Position numbers and translations under genes: made by a program. Under the pieces are notes generated by a model. It was not told where the DNA came from, made no database searches, and worked only from the letters and a program-made list of their open reading frames with translations. Shown here piece after piece: positions 11,901-24,172 of a stretch of 64,000 nt of DNA; the first letter of the stretch is position 1; each line of letters starts with the position of its first letter. The stretch is from positions 67,785,806 to 67,849,805 of the forward strand of contig CM074179.1 in the NCBI GenBank assembly GCA_037179385.1. The letters are read 5' to 3'. The stretch is from Holothuria scabra. Taxonomy: Eukaryota; Echinodermata; Holothuroidea; Aspidochirotida; Holothuriidae.

Positions 11901-12924
11901 AGTCTCACTTCCCACCAACTTTAGTGTACAGGGTATTTGGCTTACATTTTCCATTTGCAGACTTTCCAGGTGTTTGCCTTGACCTACTGTACTGTACCCT
12001 TCACAATAACCTCGAAACAGATTCCAAAGCCCTCAATTCATTCCTCCTAAGCATGGTGTGCGCACTTTCTAATAGTCAATGTTCCATTAAAGAAAATTCA
12101 GCACTTGCTGGCTAGAGAGATTTGTTTGTTAACATACTGTTTTTGTCACAGTGACATGGAAGTAAATTAAAGGAATCACTCTCAGGAATAAGTTTCGGCG
12201 AGCACTGATTCATTGGGTGTTCTTTCGCCAGAATTCTGCGCTGAGAACCTCAGTTAAACACCATTTTCATGATGACCCTTTAGTATTGTCCTGTTAATGC
12301 CATCCCTAGGGTACAGTATCTACAGTACTGTCTCATCCACATGTACCTGAAAAGTAGCTTCTAGCAGGGCAAGCAGAAGGTGAAAAAAGAAATTTCATCT
12401 TGCAAGAGCTGCGGAGTTTTTGCTTAATTTGCTATAAAAAGGTCACAGACTGACTTACATAAACATTTTTTTCAAACAGTTGTAACTTTACACTGTAGCT
12501 ACGATACCACCGGTTAAAAATGTACTCACAATAGGGGTTGGTTACAGCTAGGGTTGGGGTACACCAGTTTTGGCTTGAATACCGGTACTGGTAGTAGAGC
12601 TTATAAAAATACTGTAGATACTGTATTTGGTGCGTTTCTAATACCAGTTCCTCAAAAAAATTTGTCGTCGAAAAAATTACCAATACTAATTTCAAAACAT
12701 TACTATTTTTAACAAAAATAACTGTGGTTGGATGTGTGGAAAAGCAATACCCTTATACAAACTAAAATGAAATTATCGTACTCATGCACCCAGTTGCATT
12801 TATGGTCAGGATAACACATGTGCCGTGTGTCTTTTAGGCTCCTTCCTGCATGACTTCGCTACCCGTAAGTTGCTAACCGGTACTGACCACAAGACCAGTA
12901 ACCAGTGTGTGTTTTGTGGTACTC
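8912..12924. other. Non-coding DNA
   Basis: No gene, RNA or complete element recognised. Contains a C11 run (9342-9352), several poly-T tracts (about 9470 and 9650) and very many TACTGTA/TACAGTA/GTACAGTAC words, for example around 11410-11460, 12310-12340 and 12610-12630. Confidence 0.55.
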
Positions 12925-13125
12925 AGTGGAACTCAGCGTCTGATTGATCATTGGAATACCTTACCAGATGATGTAGTAACCTGTCAAACTTTAGACATAT
13001 TTAATGGTAGATTGGATATTTATTGGAAGAAATTGCCTGACTTGGTTTATCATAAGTTATATTTATTTCTAAGCTGTACTAAGTGTCACTATTTGGATTG
13101 GTTTTTCTTTCTTTTGAAGCGATGA
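12925..13125 (+). pseudogene. LINE ORF2 C-terminal tail (Jockey/CR1-like)
   Basis: The frame reads RLIDHWNTLPDDVVTCQTLD followed by FNGRLDIYWKK. This matches the characteristic end of Jockey/CR1-type ORF2 proteins, in which R-x-x-D-x-W-N-x-LP-x-x-VV is followed by FK-x-RLDK-x-W. Only the last ~65 codons remain, as expected of a heavily 5'-truncated insertion. No RT motifs are present upstream. Confidence 0.7.
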
Positions 13126-13874
13126 ATTGGCCATTGGCCAGCAACATCGAGATTGATGTGATGTGAGATGGGATGTGAAATACGTATGCAGCTAGCCTAT
13201 GTAGTAATGTACAATAGACTTCACACAGTATCTAGGCCTAGCTTCAAACGACCGCCTGATGTGTAAAATTGATCAAACTATGCTAGTGAGTAGAAATGTT
13301 CAAGAACGCCAGATGTCCAAGATTCGAGAATACCCAAAGTGACCCTAGGCTAGGTCTAGCCTATACTCTTGTCTAAAGTCCCCTTGTCTAAAGCGTAGGC
13401 CTAAGTTAGTCTAGAAACTTCCAAGTTAGTAACTAAATAGGCCTAATTGTTTTACTATTGCCTAGGCCTCTTCTGAACACACGTTGTACAGTACTAATTT
13501 AGTAGTGGTAGTACTGTACTGTGTACAGGCTAGTTTAAACTTCATTAGCTTAGGGTCACTGCAACATTGTAACGTTAATCCGGGTTCTAGGCTGAGCTAA
13601 ACTACAGTAACGAAAGGCATTGCATTATTGTAACGTTAGGCCTAGTTTAGGTGTGCTGGGCAAAAGTGTAACAGTAACGAAGTAACGGCGCACGGCTAAC
13701 CTAACGTAAACAACATTTTGAAGAATTCACACCTTTCACCACTAAAAAAGTGTTGAAAAACAAAAAGAAGATTGGAATGGAATAGCTCACTTTGAAAATT
13801 TATGTAGGCTAAATATGGTATTATTTAAGCTGAGTACTGAGCACTGACTGGATGAGGATAAGTTTATAAAGGTA
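13126..13874. other. Non-coding DNA rich in AGGCCTA words
   Basis: Repeated TAGGCCTA/CCTAGGC words and GTACTGTACTG near 13510. No feature recognised. Confidence 0.5.
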
Positions 13875-14070
13875 AACTTTTTAGACTTGACCAAGTCTCT
13901 CGTGAGGGTTCCGCGGGGAGCTGACAATTTTCTCCTCAAAATCCCTTCCTACAGCATAGTACAGCATGTCGTATTTTCCTTTTGTCTAATAGCCCTCTAT
14001 CGGCGTATTAATTGTATCGTTTCTCAACGAGAGACTTGGGACAATTGGTTCCTATGACGTCATACTAATG
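13875..14070 (+). mobile_element. CAAGTCTCTC foldback MITE, copy 1
   Basis: Inverted ends CCAAGTCTCTCGTGAGG (from 13891) and CAACGAGAGACTTGG (ending 14039) enclose about 150 bp. A related copy lies inverted at 20080-20280, and similarity continues beyond the inverted repeats on both sides. Both copies carry CTATGACGTC just outside one end; here it is the full CRE palindrome TGACGTCA. No coding capacity. Confidence 0.65.
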
Positions 14071-15532
14071 AGGCTATTTATTATTCATATTAAAACTTTA
14101 TCACCACTACCAACCAATCAGCATTCTCAAACACAAACTTTAGTATCGCCCAAAATGAAGGTTTGTACTGAACAGCGAGTGAATAATATTAAAGACCCTG
14201 GTCATACACATAGTAATTAAATATTTAAACATATGTTAAATAATTCTTCCTTAAATATTTGAGCCTAAGAAGTAATTAAGTTGATATCTCTCATGGTAAA
14301 TCGAAAATATGATCGTTCCTTATAACCTTGAAAAGTAGTATCGTCTTCCATTGAGGCGTACCAGAAAACGTAATGTTGTTGAGCCCGTACCATAGTGGAA
14401 TACTACTAAAATTGGAATTTCGCATGATGTAAAATAAGTGCTACGATATATGTAACAATTCGATCGATCATGTGGGCACGATATCGGAGTTTAAAGCAAC
14501 GTAACACATTGAATTAGTACTTGAAGCAGTTATGCGAATTGATCACATACACTAAGCATTGCACTGTCATTGTAGGCTTCAAAATAAGAACAGTAATGAA
14601 ACGAACGAAACCGTCTGAATCCAGTCAGCTCCACAAGTACTGAACTGAGATAACAGATAAGTCAAATGGGTAAGAGCAGAATATACCCTTATTTCAAAAA
14701 TGAAATATAATTTTGCTGTTAAACCTAAAGAGATAATATGTCTTCAGTCCAATCTCTTTACTTCTCCGTCAATGGTCCCCCATCCTTGATACTAGCAGAG
14801 GTCAGGCGCATAGCCAGGGTTGTGTCATCGGGAGGGAGGGGAGTGGTGTCATGGAGGAGGGTTGGGGCATGAAATGAGGGAAAAGTCTAAGAAAAGGGAG
14901 AAAAACCGCTTATTTCGGTGTTTTTTGCATTGCAAGGTAGGGTCATACGCGGTTCTGACTCCCCCCCCCCCCATCATGGATATGCGACTGGCAGCGTTGG
15001 CGCCAGAATGCCATAACCGGATGGGGTGGGAACAAACAAAGGGCAAAGGATAATGTTTGGGACAACACAATATAGATCCCAAAGCGCTCATTTGCCATGC
15101 AGGCTGGAGGTAGGCCGGTCTAGGGGGCGAAAACCCAGACGCTTGCAAGGATATCTCAGTATAAAAAATTAGATCTGGAGAGGTTTTTTTTTTTTTTTTT
15201 TTCTGTGCACCCAATTCTTAACTGACCGAAGTTGGGGAGGGGCACAGGCCAAAATGTAGGGAAGGGGGACAAACTATGCACGCCCCTCTTGGCTCCTCTG
15301 CAGCTGTACCAATGGGTGTTAACTCCTTTCATGTAGGCCAATTTCACCTGGGATTGATAAGTGGCCTTTATGTGATAGCCCACTTTACTGATATGAGATA
15401 GCTCTGGGGCAAACAACTGATATGTGGGGAGAATATGGGTCGGCTGCCCAATAAATATCCCTGCATGTGAGCTGCCCACATGGTGCCCTTGTTAATCTAA
15501 TATAGTTTTGTTACCTGTGATATGCATTGATT
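14071..15532. other. Non-coding DNA with homopolymer runs
   Basis: Contains a C12 run (14961-14972) and a T19 run (15184-15202). Open frames in 14.8-15.5 kb overlap on both strands and depend on these tracts, and show no domain. Nothing else recognised. Confidence 0.5.
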
Positions 15533-15724
15533 CCCCATGTCATTGTTCCCCTCATATTTTTAGGTGCATGCCCCATATCCCTATCTCCAACCCAAACCTC
15601 CATAATCCCAAATGAGTTAATTGATTGGGGAGCAGTGAGACATGGGACTTTTGAGACAGGGGACCAAAACGAGATGGAATGTATGAAAGTGGGACTTATG
15701 AGACATGGGAACAATGAGATGGGG
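15533..15724. mobile_element. Reiterated-word foldback element (CCCATGTC / GGGAACAATGAGA)
   Basis: Left end CCCCATGTCATTGTTCCC (15533-15550) pairs with GGGAACAATGAGATGGGG (15707-15724) at 17 of 18 positions. The interior repeats the words TGAGACATGGGAC, TGAGACAGGGGAC and GGGACTTATGAGAC on one side and CCCCATATCCC and CCTATCTCC on the other. It could fold into many alternative hairpins. The overlapping open frames on both strands are by-products of this composition. Confidence 0.55.
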
Positions 15725-18700
15725 GGACTTAAGAGGGAACCTCATATATGTACCCTATGTGATAAGGTAGAACTTGCCAGCCACCTTGTATAGTATTGAC
15801 CACAGTGATTCTTTCATACAGCCTGCAGCACTAACTAGGTATGACACCTAATTCACTATAAACATGTGTTCAATTTGAATCTGATAATTGCTATTCCTCC
15901 TTTTACGGATTGTTGCCAGTCTCAAACAACAAGCAGCATAAGACAAGACATACTAGCCTACTTAAACCGTGATCCAAGCTAAGAGAGACGGAGAGAGAGA
16001 GTGAGAGAGAGAGAGAGAGAGGGGGGGGGGGGGGGAGAGAGAGAGGGGGGTTACATGGCTATTTTGCAAATTGCTTGAACCCCAAAATTGCTGAACACCT
16101 GTCAGATTATGTACCATGTAGGAGGTAGGCCTTTACCTCCCCAGGACCACGAAGGAAAATAATATCTTGTCTTAAAGTAGCGATTCATAATTTTAAATCC
16201 CACCTGTAACCTTATCTCACTTACATTAAACACTCTATTTGCATGGCCTGTCTGGCGTTTTATGGAGCCCTAGGTCCCCCCGCCCCTTAAAAATGTTCTC
16301 TAGCGTCCCCCCAAGAACTCAGTAATTGCACAGTGGTGGTTAAGAAGTAAATGTGATCAGATAATACTCTACTCAATTCCCTGCTGCTATAGCCCCCAGT
16401 CCCCAAAACTAAGTTGTCCCTGAAACCATGTGCATAAGCCTGACACCTGTAAGGCTTTGGCTGAGCTTACACTGTCTCAAGAGGTTATGGAATGTAGAAC
16501 TAGACTGTAGTTATGCAAGTTCTGCAGGTACTTACCTGCAATGATTTGTAACCAGGCGGCATGTGCTATGACTTACAGTAGTTACAGCCCTCCAGTTACC
16601 TTACCTGTGATGAAGGGATTGTTGCTAATCCGAGGTGATCACCTAGACTCATGTCAGAATGATGCTCAGTTACAGGTGGTAATGTATAAAGTGTCTCTCC
16701 GCTTGTCACTGTTGTGCTGTGATTCAACAATTGCCAAATTCTTTTTAATCACCCTCCCCACAACACATAAAAAATCCAAGTACCAAAAATATTGCAGAGA
16801 CTAGTAGTGGAACGGACGTGCTGTATATACATCCATTTATACAAGGGTGCTGAGAAAAAGTACCCAATAATTTGCAATAAGCTCCCCCTATACTTTCTCC
16901 TCCAACCCTCCACAAAAATGCTCCTTAAACCAGTGCGTTGCTATGATTATACCACATTTGTATGTAAACAGTGCAGGTCTCAACAAGCTCAATAAAACTG
17001 GAAATATTTCTCAATTTCTGAATTTCTCAATCTCGATTTCAGGAAGCTGTGTACTAAGACTTCTACAGTTGTTGAAATCATCATTCATTGCATCACACCA
17101 CCTCTATTAATAAAGAATTTTTACTCATTATTCCCATGAAAAGCAGCTTGCTTTATTATTCAAAATAAAAAATAAACAAAATTCCTGCTACATGCTATTA
17201 ACTAAATCATACTGATTGTTGAAAGTATCTCTCCTGTGAACTGCTACAGTAGTCCTTGTTTTTCTACTACAGCGGTTCAAGAATATTTTCCCAGTTCATG
17301 AATTATACCCTTTTTTTGAAGTTTAAATGATAGGTCCTTAGCTAAAATGTAACTCCATATGTACCATATGTTGCTTTATTGAAGGACAAGTGCATTTACC
17401 AATCACCACAGTTCAATGACAATTTCAGACTGTTCTCTAATTAAACACCATAATTGCACCAACTGGTTGTACTGGTACTGGTACCCAAGATGATTGTCAA
17501 GTGCAGCCTATATCTCTTTTCAAAAATTGCAATGAAATATTTTCCAGGCCAAAGGCTTCATTTACATAGTTCATGTAACCATTCACTCCATGTAAAATTG
17601 GAGTCAAGATAGGTTTTCAACACATACGCTATACATTCCATGCCCAGCATATACTCTATATACTGTGTTAGGCCTGTTGTTAAATGTTTTATGTATTGCA
17701 TATAGCCTGGTTGCCTGCTGACTCTGCCAAAGATTGGGGCTTAGCAGTATGTATAGTCCCACTTCCTCCAATTGCTCAAGTTCTGTGTAGAAGAAAATGA
17801 AGGAGAATTCAGTGCACTTTAAAATGTTTGTACCATTCACTCTTGAGGCAAATATTGAGGCCTGGTGCCCGTACCCATACGCGTACACATGATCTTGTAT
17901 CCATACTCATGACCTAGTATTCATACCTGTGCTACTGGTCTTGTACTTAGACAACAACTTTAGTTTATAATGATTGACAGTATACTATAAAACCAAAGGT
18001 TCAGGATGACATACAGGGAACATGATTTTATTACATATTAAACTACTCACCACACCAAATTTTGATGATTCCTAGTAATGATTTTTTTCTCAGATTTAGA
18101 GAAAACAACACACATTTAGCATGGGCTACCTGTAATTTATGGTATCGACATCTTAATTACTGTAATCTTCAAGTTGTACTATATTCTCTGTGTAGATATT
18201 GACATTCATAAAAAACATAACCAGTTGAATTTACTCTTGCTGTTCCTGAAGTTACAAAATAGGCAGTAGGCCTATGTATGAATACTCATTTATTGTAAAT
18301 TTTGCTAGGGTTCAAAATTAGCAGTTTTACGTTTCATGAAACTTTGCGTGTAATCTTTCAGTGACTGGGTAATTAATTTCCTGGTTTTCTGAGGGATTGA
18401 CAATCCCTTGCACTGTAGCACAGTATTACATCTAGCTTGAATTAAGCAATTATTTTGTTAGGAAGCAAGACTAGTCCCTTCAGCAGGGTTCCTTTAAAAT
18501 GTGTGCATGCAACTCTCTGACTGACTAAGTAAAAGCCTGATCAAAGTTGTAAGCAAGTTTGCAGAATTGCTATAATGAATCTCTGTTATAATGAGACATC
18601 TGGGTAGAAATTGGGCCACCTGAATTTGGAAGGGCTAGAAAATGCCTTTTACCTTATTTATGGGTCTGGAACAATTGATTTTGACCTATGCAGCTACCAA

Positions 18701-18800
18701 TGACCCAAGCCCTGTTTGTTGTGGTGCCTAAAGCTGTCAACTAAAAGGGCCTGGCTGCAATAATCTTGCAATGTTTTGAAGATTTATGCATTTCTCAATT
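15725..18800. other. Non-coding DNA with a GA/G microsatellite
   Basis: No coding region supported. The (GA)n tract is listed separately. Small open frames between 16.5 and 17.9 kb have no recognisable features. Confidence 0.5.
15981..16050. repeat. (GA)n and poly-G tract
   Basis: GAGA-rich stretch, then a G15 run, then GAGA and G6. Confidence 0.95.
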
Positions 18801-19123
18801 GCAACCATGACACCTCCTAGACACGGGGATGGTCGGGTATTGTCCGGGAACTTCATTTTTGAAATTGGTAAATCCCCAGGCAGAGCCTGGCCATACCCAT
18901 GCTGGGTAGGGCATTGATCGTGGGTAAATCCCCTGCCAAGTCCCCACTGTCACCTAGGAACTATGCATACCACCAGTAAACAACCCGCCCCATCACCCCG
19001 ACCTTCCATCCAGATGGAATGAAATCCTAGGACATTCAAGTCCCGGCCGGGTGGGGGCAAAATGACTATGAAATCCGCCCCGGCCAAACCCCATCCCTGG
19101 GTCTAGGCCAGGGTCGAGGTTGC
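18801..19123. mobile_element. Reiterated-word foldback element (GGTAAATCCCC / CCCCGGCC)
   Basis: A 323 bp GC-richer island. The left end GCAACC..CCTAGACACGGGGATGG is the inverted match of CCATCCCTGGGTCTAGG..GGTTGC at the right end, over about 35-40 bases with small gaps. Inside, related words recur in both orientations: GGTAAATCCCCAGGC, GGGTAAATCCCCTGCC, GGTCGGGTATTGTCCGGG, TCCCGGCCGGG, CCGCCCCGGCC. No coding capacity and no clear target duplication. Confidence 0.65.
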
Positions 19124-20079
19124 AACTGGTAAGTAACCTAATTGCATTAGTTTACCACAATTATAATAACATGCTGGATATGTCTTCTTCTTTGCAGACT
19201 CCCAGTGGTTCCACTTGCCCTCCTCTATGCCGAACAGTTGCTCATCATATTCTTCTTCTTCTTTCAAAGGCAGCACAAACGCCAGACCAGGCTATCCAGT
19301 GCTGTTGAACTATGGCTAAGGGAGTCGGATGAATAAACTAGCAACAACGTTTTTGGTCAAGGCTAAGAGCTGGCTTTTAAAGCTCTCCACTGAAGGGGCA
19401 CAGCGAACCTGTTCCGGTAAAAGGTTCCAGCTAGGGATAGTTCTTGGATAGAGAGATTTCTGATAGCAAAGCATGTGTGTGGAGGCATAATGATATAGCT
19501 ACACTTATAAGCTAGGCCTATGTCCAACACGGTCAAACTTCATTGTTACTGCACTAACGTTACACACATCAACTGCCTACTTGATAGAAAAAATCTTTCT
19601 TCTTCTTTAACTCACACATTGTCTATGCAGTGTTTACGAAGTAACGTTGTTGTTAGTTCTCGTAGTATCTACTTATACTGTAAGCGTCATTGCCTTTTCT
19701 GCGCTTCGTGTAACTCAACCGCTAATGGTGGCCGATCGATAAATTTACTCCTTTAATCCTGCTGGTAATCAAACTCCGACGTCTTCTTGGTGTCCCATAC
19801 ATTAAAAATGACACTTTTTCAATCCCTTTGAATGTCTTTGGGAATAATTTCAGATGTAATTGCACAGAAAATAGTCGCTTCATCGGTAAGGTAAGGGCTC
19901 TACATTTGTCGACTGTAAGCACTGCTGGCTGACAGATATGAACGACAAAGGTCATGTGACCTAATGTATGTTTATTCATATCACGATTTACAGACTGCCA
20001 ACTTTGATTGGACATTATTGAGAAACTATTACATATTATTCCTCATTAAGTAGAGGATGAATAAAATAAAGGAATAACA
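19124..20079. other. Non-coding DNA
   Basis: No gene recognised. The open frames at 19.1-20.0 kb show no conserved domain. Confidence 0.5.
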
Positions 20080-20280
20080 TAAAAATTAAGACGTCATAGA
20101 AAGCAATTGCCCCAAGTCTCTCGTTGAGAAGCGATACCTTTATAGACCGATAAAGGGGCGTATCAGAAAAAAAGGCAAATTCGGTATGCTGTGCTTTGCT
20201 GAAGTAGTGGACTTGTGTAGAGGTAGTGTCGTTAGCCTCCCGGGGAACACTGAAGAGAGACTTGGCCAAGTCTATAAACT
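20080..20280 (-). mobile_element. CAAGTCTCTC foldback MITE, copy 2 (inverted)
   Basis: Ends CCAAGTCTCTCGTTGAG (from 20112) and GAGAGACTTGG (ending 20265) enclose 154 bp. In reverse complement it aligns with the copy at 13.9 kb, including CTATGACGTC outside the repeat (20088-20100 here) and TAGACTTGGCCAAGTC at the other end. Confidence 0.65.
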
Positions 20281-23200
20281 ATTAACATCGAATGCACGCT
20301 CTGTGGCCTGCGTCACTGCGTTGTGGCTTCATACAGGTGGTCTGTAGCATTGTTCTTTGTTCGTTCAAGGTTACTTTGAGAAGATGCTTTGTCGACGTAA
20401 ACCCGATTTCGGTTCGCTGGCCTCGCATTCACAATTTCAGCTTGTCATTGTATACAATCAATTAACGGTCGTCGGAATTCAACAGAAAAAATTTTTTTCT
20501 TCAACCAAGTCAGTACTGAAAATTGGCTGGAGGTTTATTCCACGGTTATTAGGACGCAAAATGGAAGCACAGTTATTTCAAAACTGGATCCGTAACACGT
20601 GAATTTGAAGAAAATCGGAAAAAAAGTTACAGGAGCGGGATTAAATTTCTTCCCAGTTTCATTCTGCAGTATGTAAAGAGTGCAAATAGTTGCCCAAAAA
20701 TTCGATTCTAAAACCCCGCACCACTGCTTAAATAACTCTCACACCAAACCACATTTTGAAGTAGTCCACAAAAATTGCCGATTGGTCGAACTCTTTGATT
20801 GACAGTTAGCCTAGGCCTAGTTCAAAAACGCAGAGTACAAAATTCCCAAAGCTCATATAACAAAGCACTGTACTGATTTTGATTACACACTGGGGTCTTG
20901 TATATACTGTACTCACCGCCAAAAGCAATAAACTGGATGATATTTTGTCTGGAAGAGGATGAATTTTAGATGGTGAGTAGATTAGAAAAATTTGAACTGT
21001 GTGAGGTTAAAGGATTAGACCTTTCCATGATAGTTTGATATTGAAATATTCTTTTTGATAAATATTAGTTCTGAGATAATATTTAAAATACTCTATGTTC
21101 AGTGCATGCTGTGCAATGCGAGCTTTGGTACTCTGAAGTTTTCAATTAGTTGTCAATCAAAGAGCTGCGCCAATTGAGATGTTCTGTTGACTCTTACAAA
21201 TATCGTAGTTTGGGTAAGAGGATCAGCCCTGTAACTTCCGCAATAAGAATTTGGTTCTTTCATACTACTAACTTAATTTCTAAGCAATAACGTGACGATT
21301 TACAATGCTTCTTTACAACTGTCTGTCTATTCGACAAGGGGGACACATTCTAAACGATCGTGAAAAACACTTGTTAGTGATAAAAAGGTGTTAATTTAAC
21401 TTCAGTCTGCTAAAAGAGCATTTTTTGCAGCAATTAATGCAAGTCTCACTTTTGCAACCCATGCAAATTATTTAAATTTGCTTCTGAGATACTTGATCAA
21501 GTGTCTATGTGCAACAAGCTAATTACAGATGTACTCACGACTTTTAAATAATAAACTCTTAAAAAAAAACAGGAGATTTTGTTCTGTTCTTTTAAGTCAT
21601 GATAAAAACAGTTTTAGATGTAGATTGCTTCTTCTTTGAAAATACGAAAATCAGAAGTTTATTCCCTGTAAGCCTGATTCAAAGGAAGAGTGTTACATCT
21701 CCTTCTTTCGTAATAGCTTTCTGATAAAATGTATTTTGTTTCAAATATGAACGATTGAATCCCGGCTCCAAAACAACAGAAGCTTAACCAAAACTATAGA
21801 TTCTTCAAGCGCATAAAATTGAAAGAGTATGCATAGCTTCCTTTCCTTCATTAAATCAACAAGAACGAAAGTTACGGAATTGAAATGAAAAAGGGTTTTC
21901 CCTCCTGAATTGAGACCAATAGCTGGGCCTCCATGGCAAGAACCGCCCTTTACAGATTTTGACAGAAATTGTGCAGCCATGCATGTAATACCTATTTCCT
22001 GTAGCATGTGTCCAGTTACTTTCATTTCCTACCAGCATGCAGTTTAAAGCTGGTTTTCTTCATTCAGAAAAGTTCTATGTACACAGAAAAGCAGTGCATG
22101 ACTGCGTAGCTTGTTTACTTAAGTCCGATAAGCATATCAGCATTATATGCTGGAGGTGCTATATCCAGGATAAACATTCTGCTAAAAACCCGACCTAAGG
22201 CCCACGAATCGGGTTTTCGAAAGTGCGTGTTTCTGTAAGAGGCCTTGTCATAGCATGTCAATTTTGAAGGAATACATTATATTCTGTCCATAATTTTGCC
22301 CATTAACATTCAATATGCATGCTTTTGAATAAGCCTTGAGTGGCCAAGTTATTCATCAAAAAATACATAGATTATCGCTGCCATTTTTCTGTGAAAGAGT
22401 AACAGTTTATCTTATTTATTTTGCCTGAAAATTAATTTTGTAAGCATAGAAACATGGGGAAATGTCATTTCCTTTAACTGCCCTTATTTGAATCTAATCG
22501 TTCCGCATATCGCGTAATCCTATAGCCAGTCCGGGCGTTAATCCGTTGGTGGATAAAGCTGTTAATCCCTAAAATGAAAAATTTGTGTGAATAACATAAA
22601 AAAAAAATATTTGAGCTTTACTGTGTTACCATTTGTTGCTTCAGAGATCACGACTGGGTTGTGCGCTGTATGGTTGTACAACTGTAAACTAAAATGGTCA
22701 CCAATCTACATAACTCTTCACATAATGTTCGGTTGTGGAGTATAAAGTGTACTGGAAAAAAATTGCCAGAATGGGTATCGGCAAATCATCCTAAAAAAGT
22801 GATTATCATTGTTTTAACATTACCCCGTTTTTCATTAATGGGCACACAGCTAGCTTATAGTAACGTAGGAGGGATTCTTCCTTTACTGTTTAGCGTTAGG
22901 CTTTTGCAGTGGCCATTTACGTAAATGCTTCATACTTGTGTTGACCTTCACGTGCCAAAATCCGTTCGTGTCCGCTGAGGAAATTTGCGGTACCGTACTG
23001 TAGTCATACGTTTAGAAGGGAAATAGTAGCTCTGTCATGTTAATTACATAGTTGTCAAACTGAATCTTAAGAAAGGTCGCTTTCTTTTTGTACGGACGTC
23101 ATATTACGGTCCTGTACAAAAAAGATTCCTAGTACTGCGTGTTTTAATTAAAGGTTATTGATAAGTATAATTTCAAAATCTGCATTCTACTCAAAACTAG

Positions 23201-24053
23201 CAAGGCCAATATCCACCACTCGCATGGAAAAGTTGCAGAAAATCCATTCGACAATCCGAATATTTAAATTTTGAAGGCTCTTTAGGGTATCAAAGGCGGA
23301 GTATATCATTGCGTGTTTAAAAATAATCGCCCTGACTGATGACTGCAAGTCACCGCTAATATGCAAATGTCCACACCACCACCAGTTTAAACCATAATGC
23401 AACGTTTTAATAGACCATCTTTTATACAGCATTATGTGAATTTCGCTTGAGATAAAAATTTATCTGGACATGTTAAGGCAAGTTTCGCTGAATTTTAAAG
23501 GCAACTTCAGTTGAGAGAGAAAATAAAGAAACAATTTTGCCTTTGTTTTACTATTCACACGTTTTAATAAAAAAAAAAAATCATATCTGGCACAACTGCT
23601 ATTGGGCAGAAGCAGATTAAAAGCACTTCACGGGAAATATTTTTATTCACACAGAGAGAGGGCCTCAATTCATGAAAAGGTCCAGTCCAGTTTAAAAGAC
23701 GACACCGTTCCAGACATTGTAAGTAGTTCTTCTAAGATGACCTCAAAAAGGGATATCGCATTACATCAGAAATTGTGTATCACAAAACTCAAAATTTCTC
23801 TGGTATTGTGTCTTTTGTTAATTACATGCACTTATATCATATCTTGCATTAGTGAAAGTAAACATGGAAACTCAGATTGAAGAGAAAAAAAACGCAAAAC
23901 GAAACAACAATGAGGATTTAACACAAGAAGGTTTGACCACCTATTCCTTTGTTAAAGCCCAACGTAAAATAGTAAATCCAGGGACTACTTCCTATATTTC
24001 CTTGTATTTTGTTTGTGTAACTGCACCACTTTTTTCAACCCATAATTTCATTA
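20281..24053. other. Non-coding or unassigned DNA
   Basis: Open frames of 60-97 codons are scattered here, including one at 21741-22025 (-) and one at 23602-23880 (+) ending in a hydrophobic stretch (ISLVLCLLLITCTYIISC). None shows a domain, splice context or repeat relation I recognise; they may be chance frames or isolated exons. Confidence 0.4.
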
Positions 24054-24172
24054 GCCAACATGCCTAGTTGGGAGCCGACTGGGCTCCAGAATTGGCTACT
24101 TGCTGGGCCCCAACTGGGACCCATTCGTGTTTAACAGGCGTTCCCACATGGGTACCAACTGGGCATGTTGGC
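24054..24172. mobile_element. Reiterated-word foldback element (CCAACTGGGC)
   Basis: A 119 bp palindromic element. GCCAACATGCCTAGTTGGGA at the left pairs with ACCAACTGGGCATGTTGGC at the right. The interior repeats the word CAACTGGGaCCc and its complement (GACTGGGCTCC, CTGGGCCCCAACTGGGACCC). It shares the AACTGGG word with elements at 41.9 and 48 kb but not their ends. Confidence 0.62.

Noticed and set aside
12907..12924. Start codon for a small protein at 12907
   Set aside because: The conserved part begins later and is the tail of a LINE protein, so an independent start is not supported.
21741..22025. 94-codon minus-strand frame as a host exon
   Set aside because: No recognised domain, no clear splice sites or neighbouring exons; could be chance.
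23602..23880. 92-codon frame with a hydrophobic C-terminal segment
   Set aside because: A single hydrophobic run is not enough to call a membrane protein; no homology recognised.
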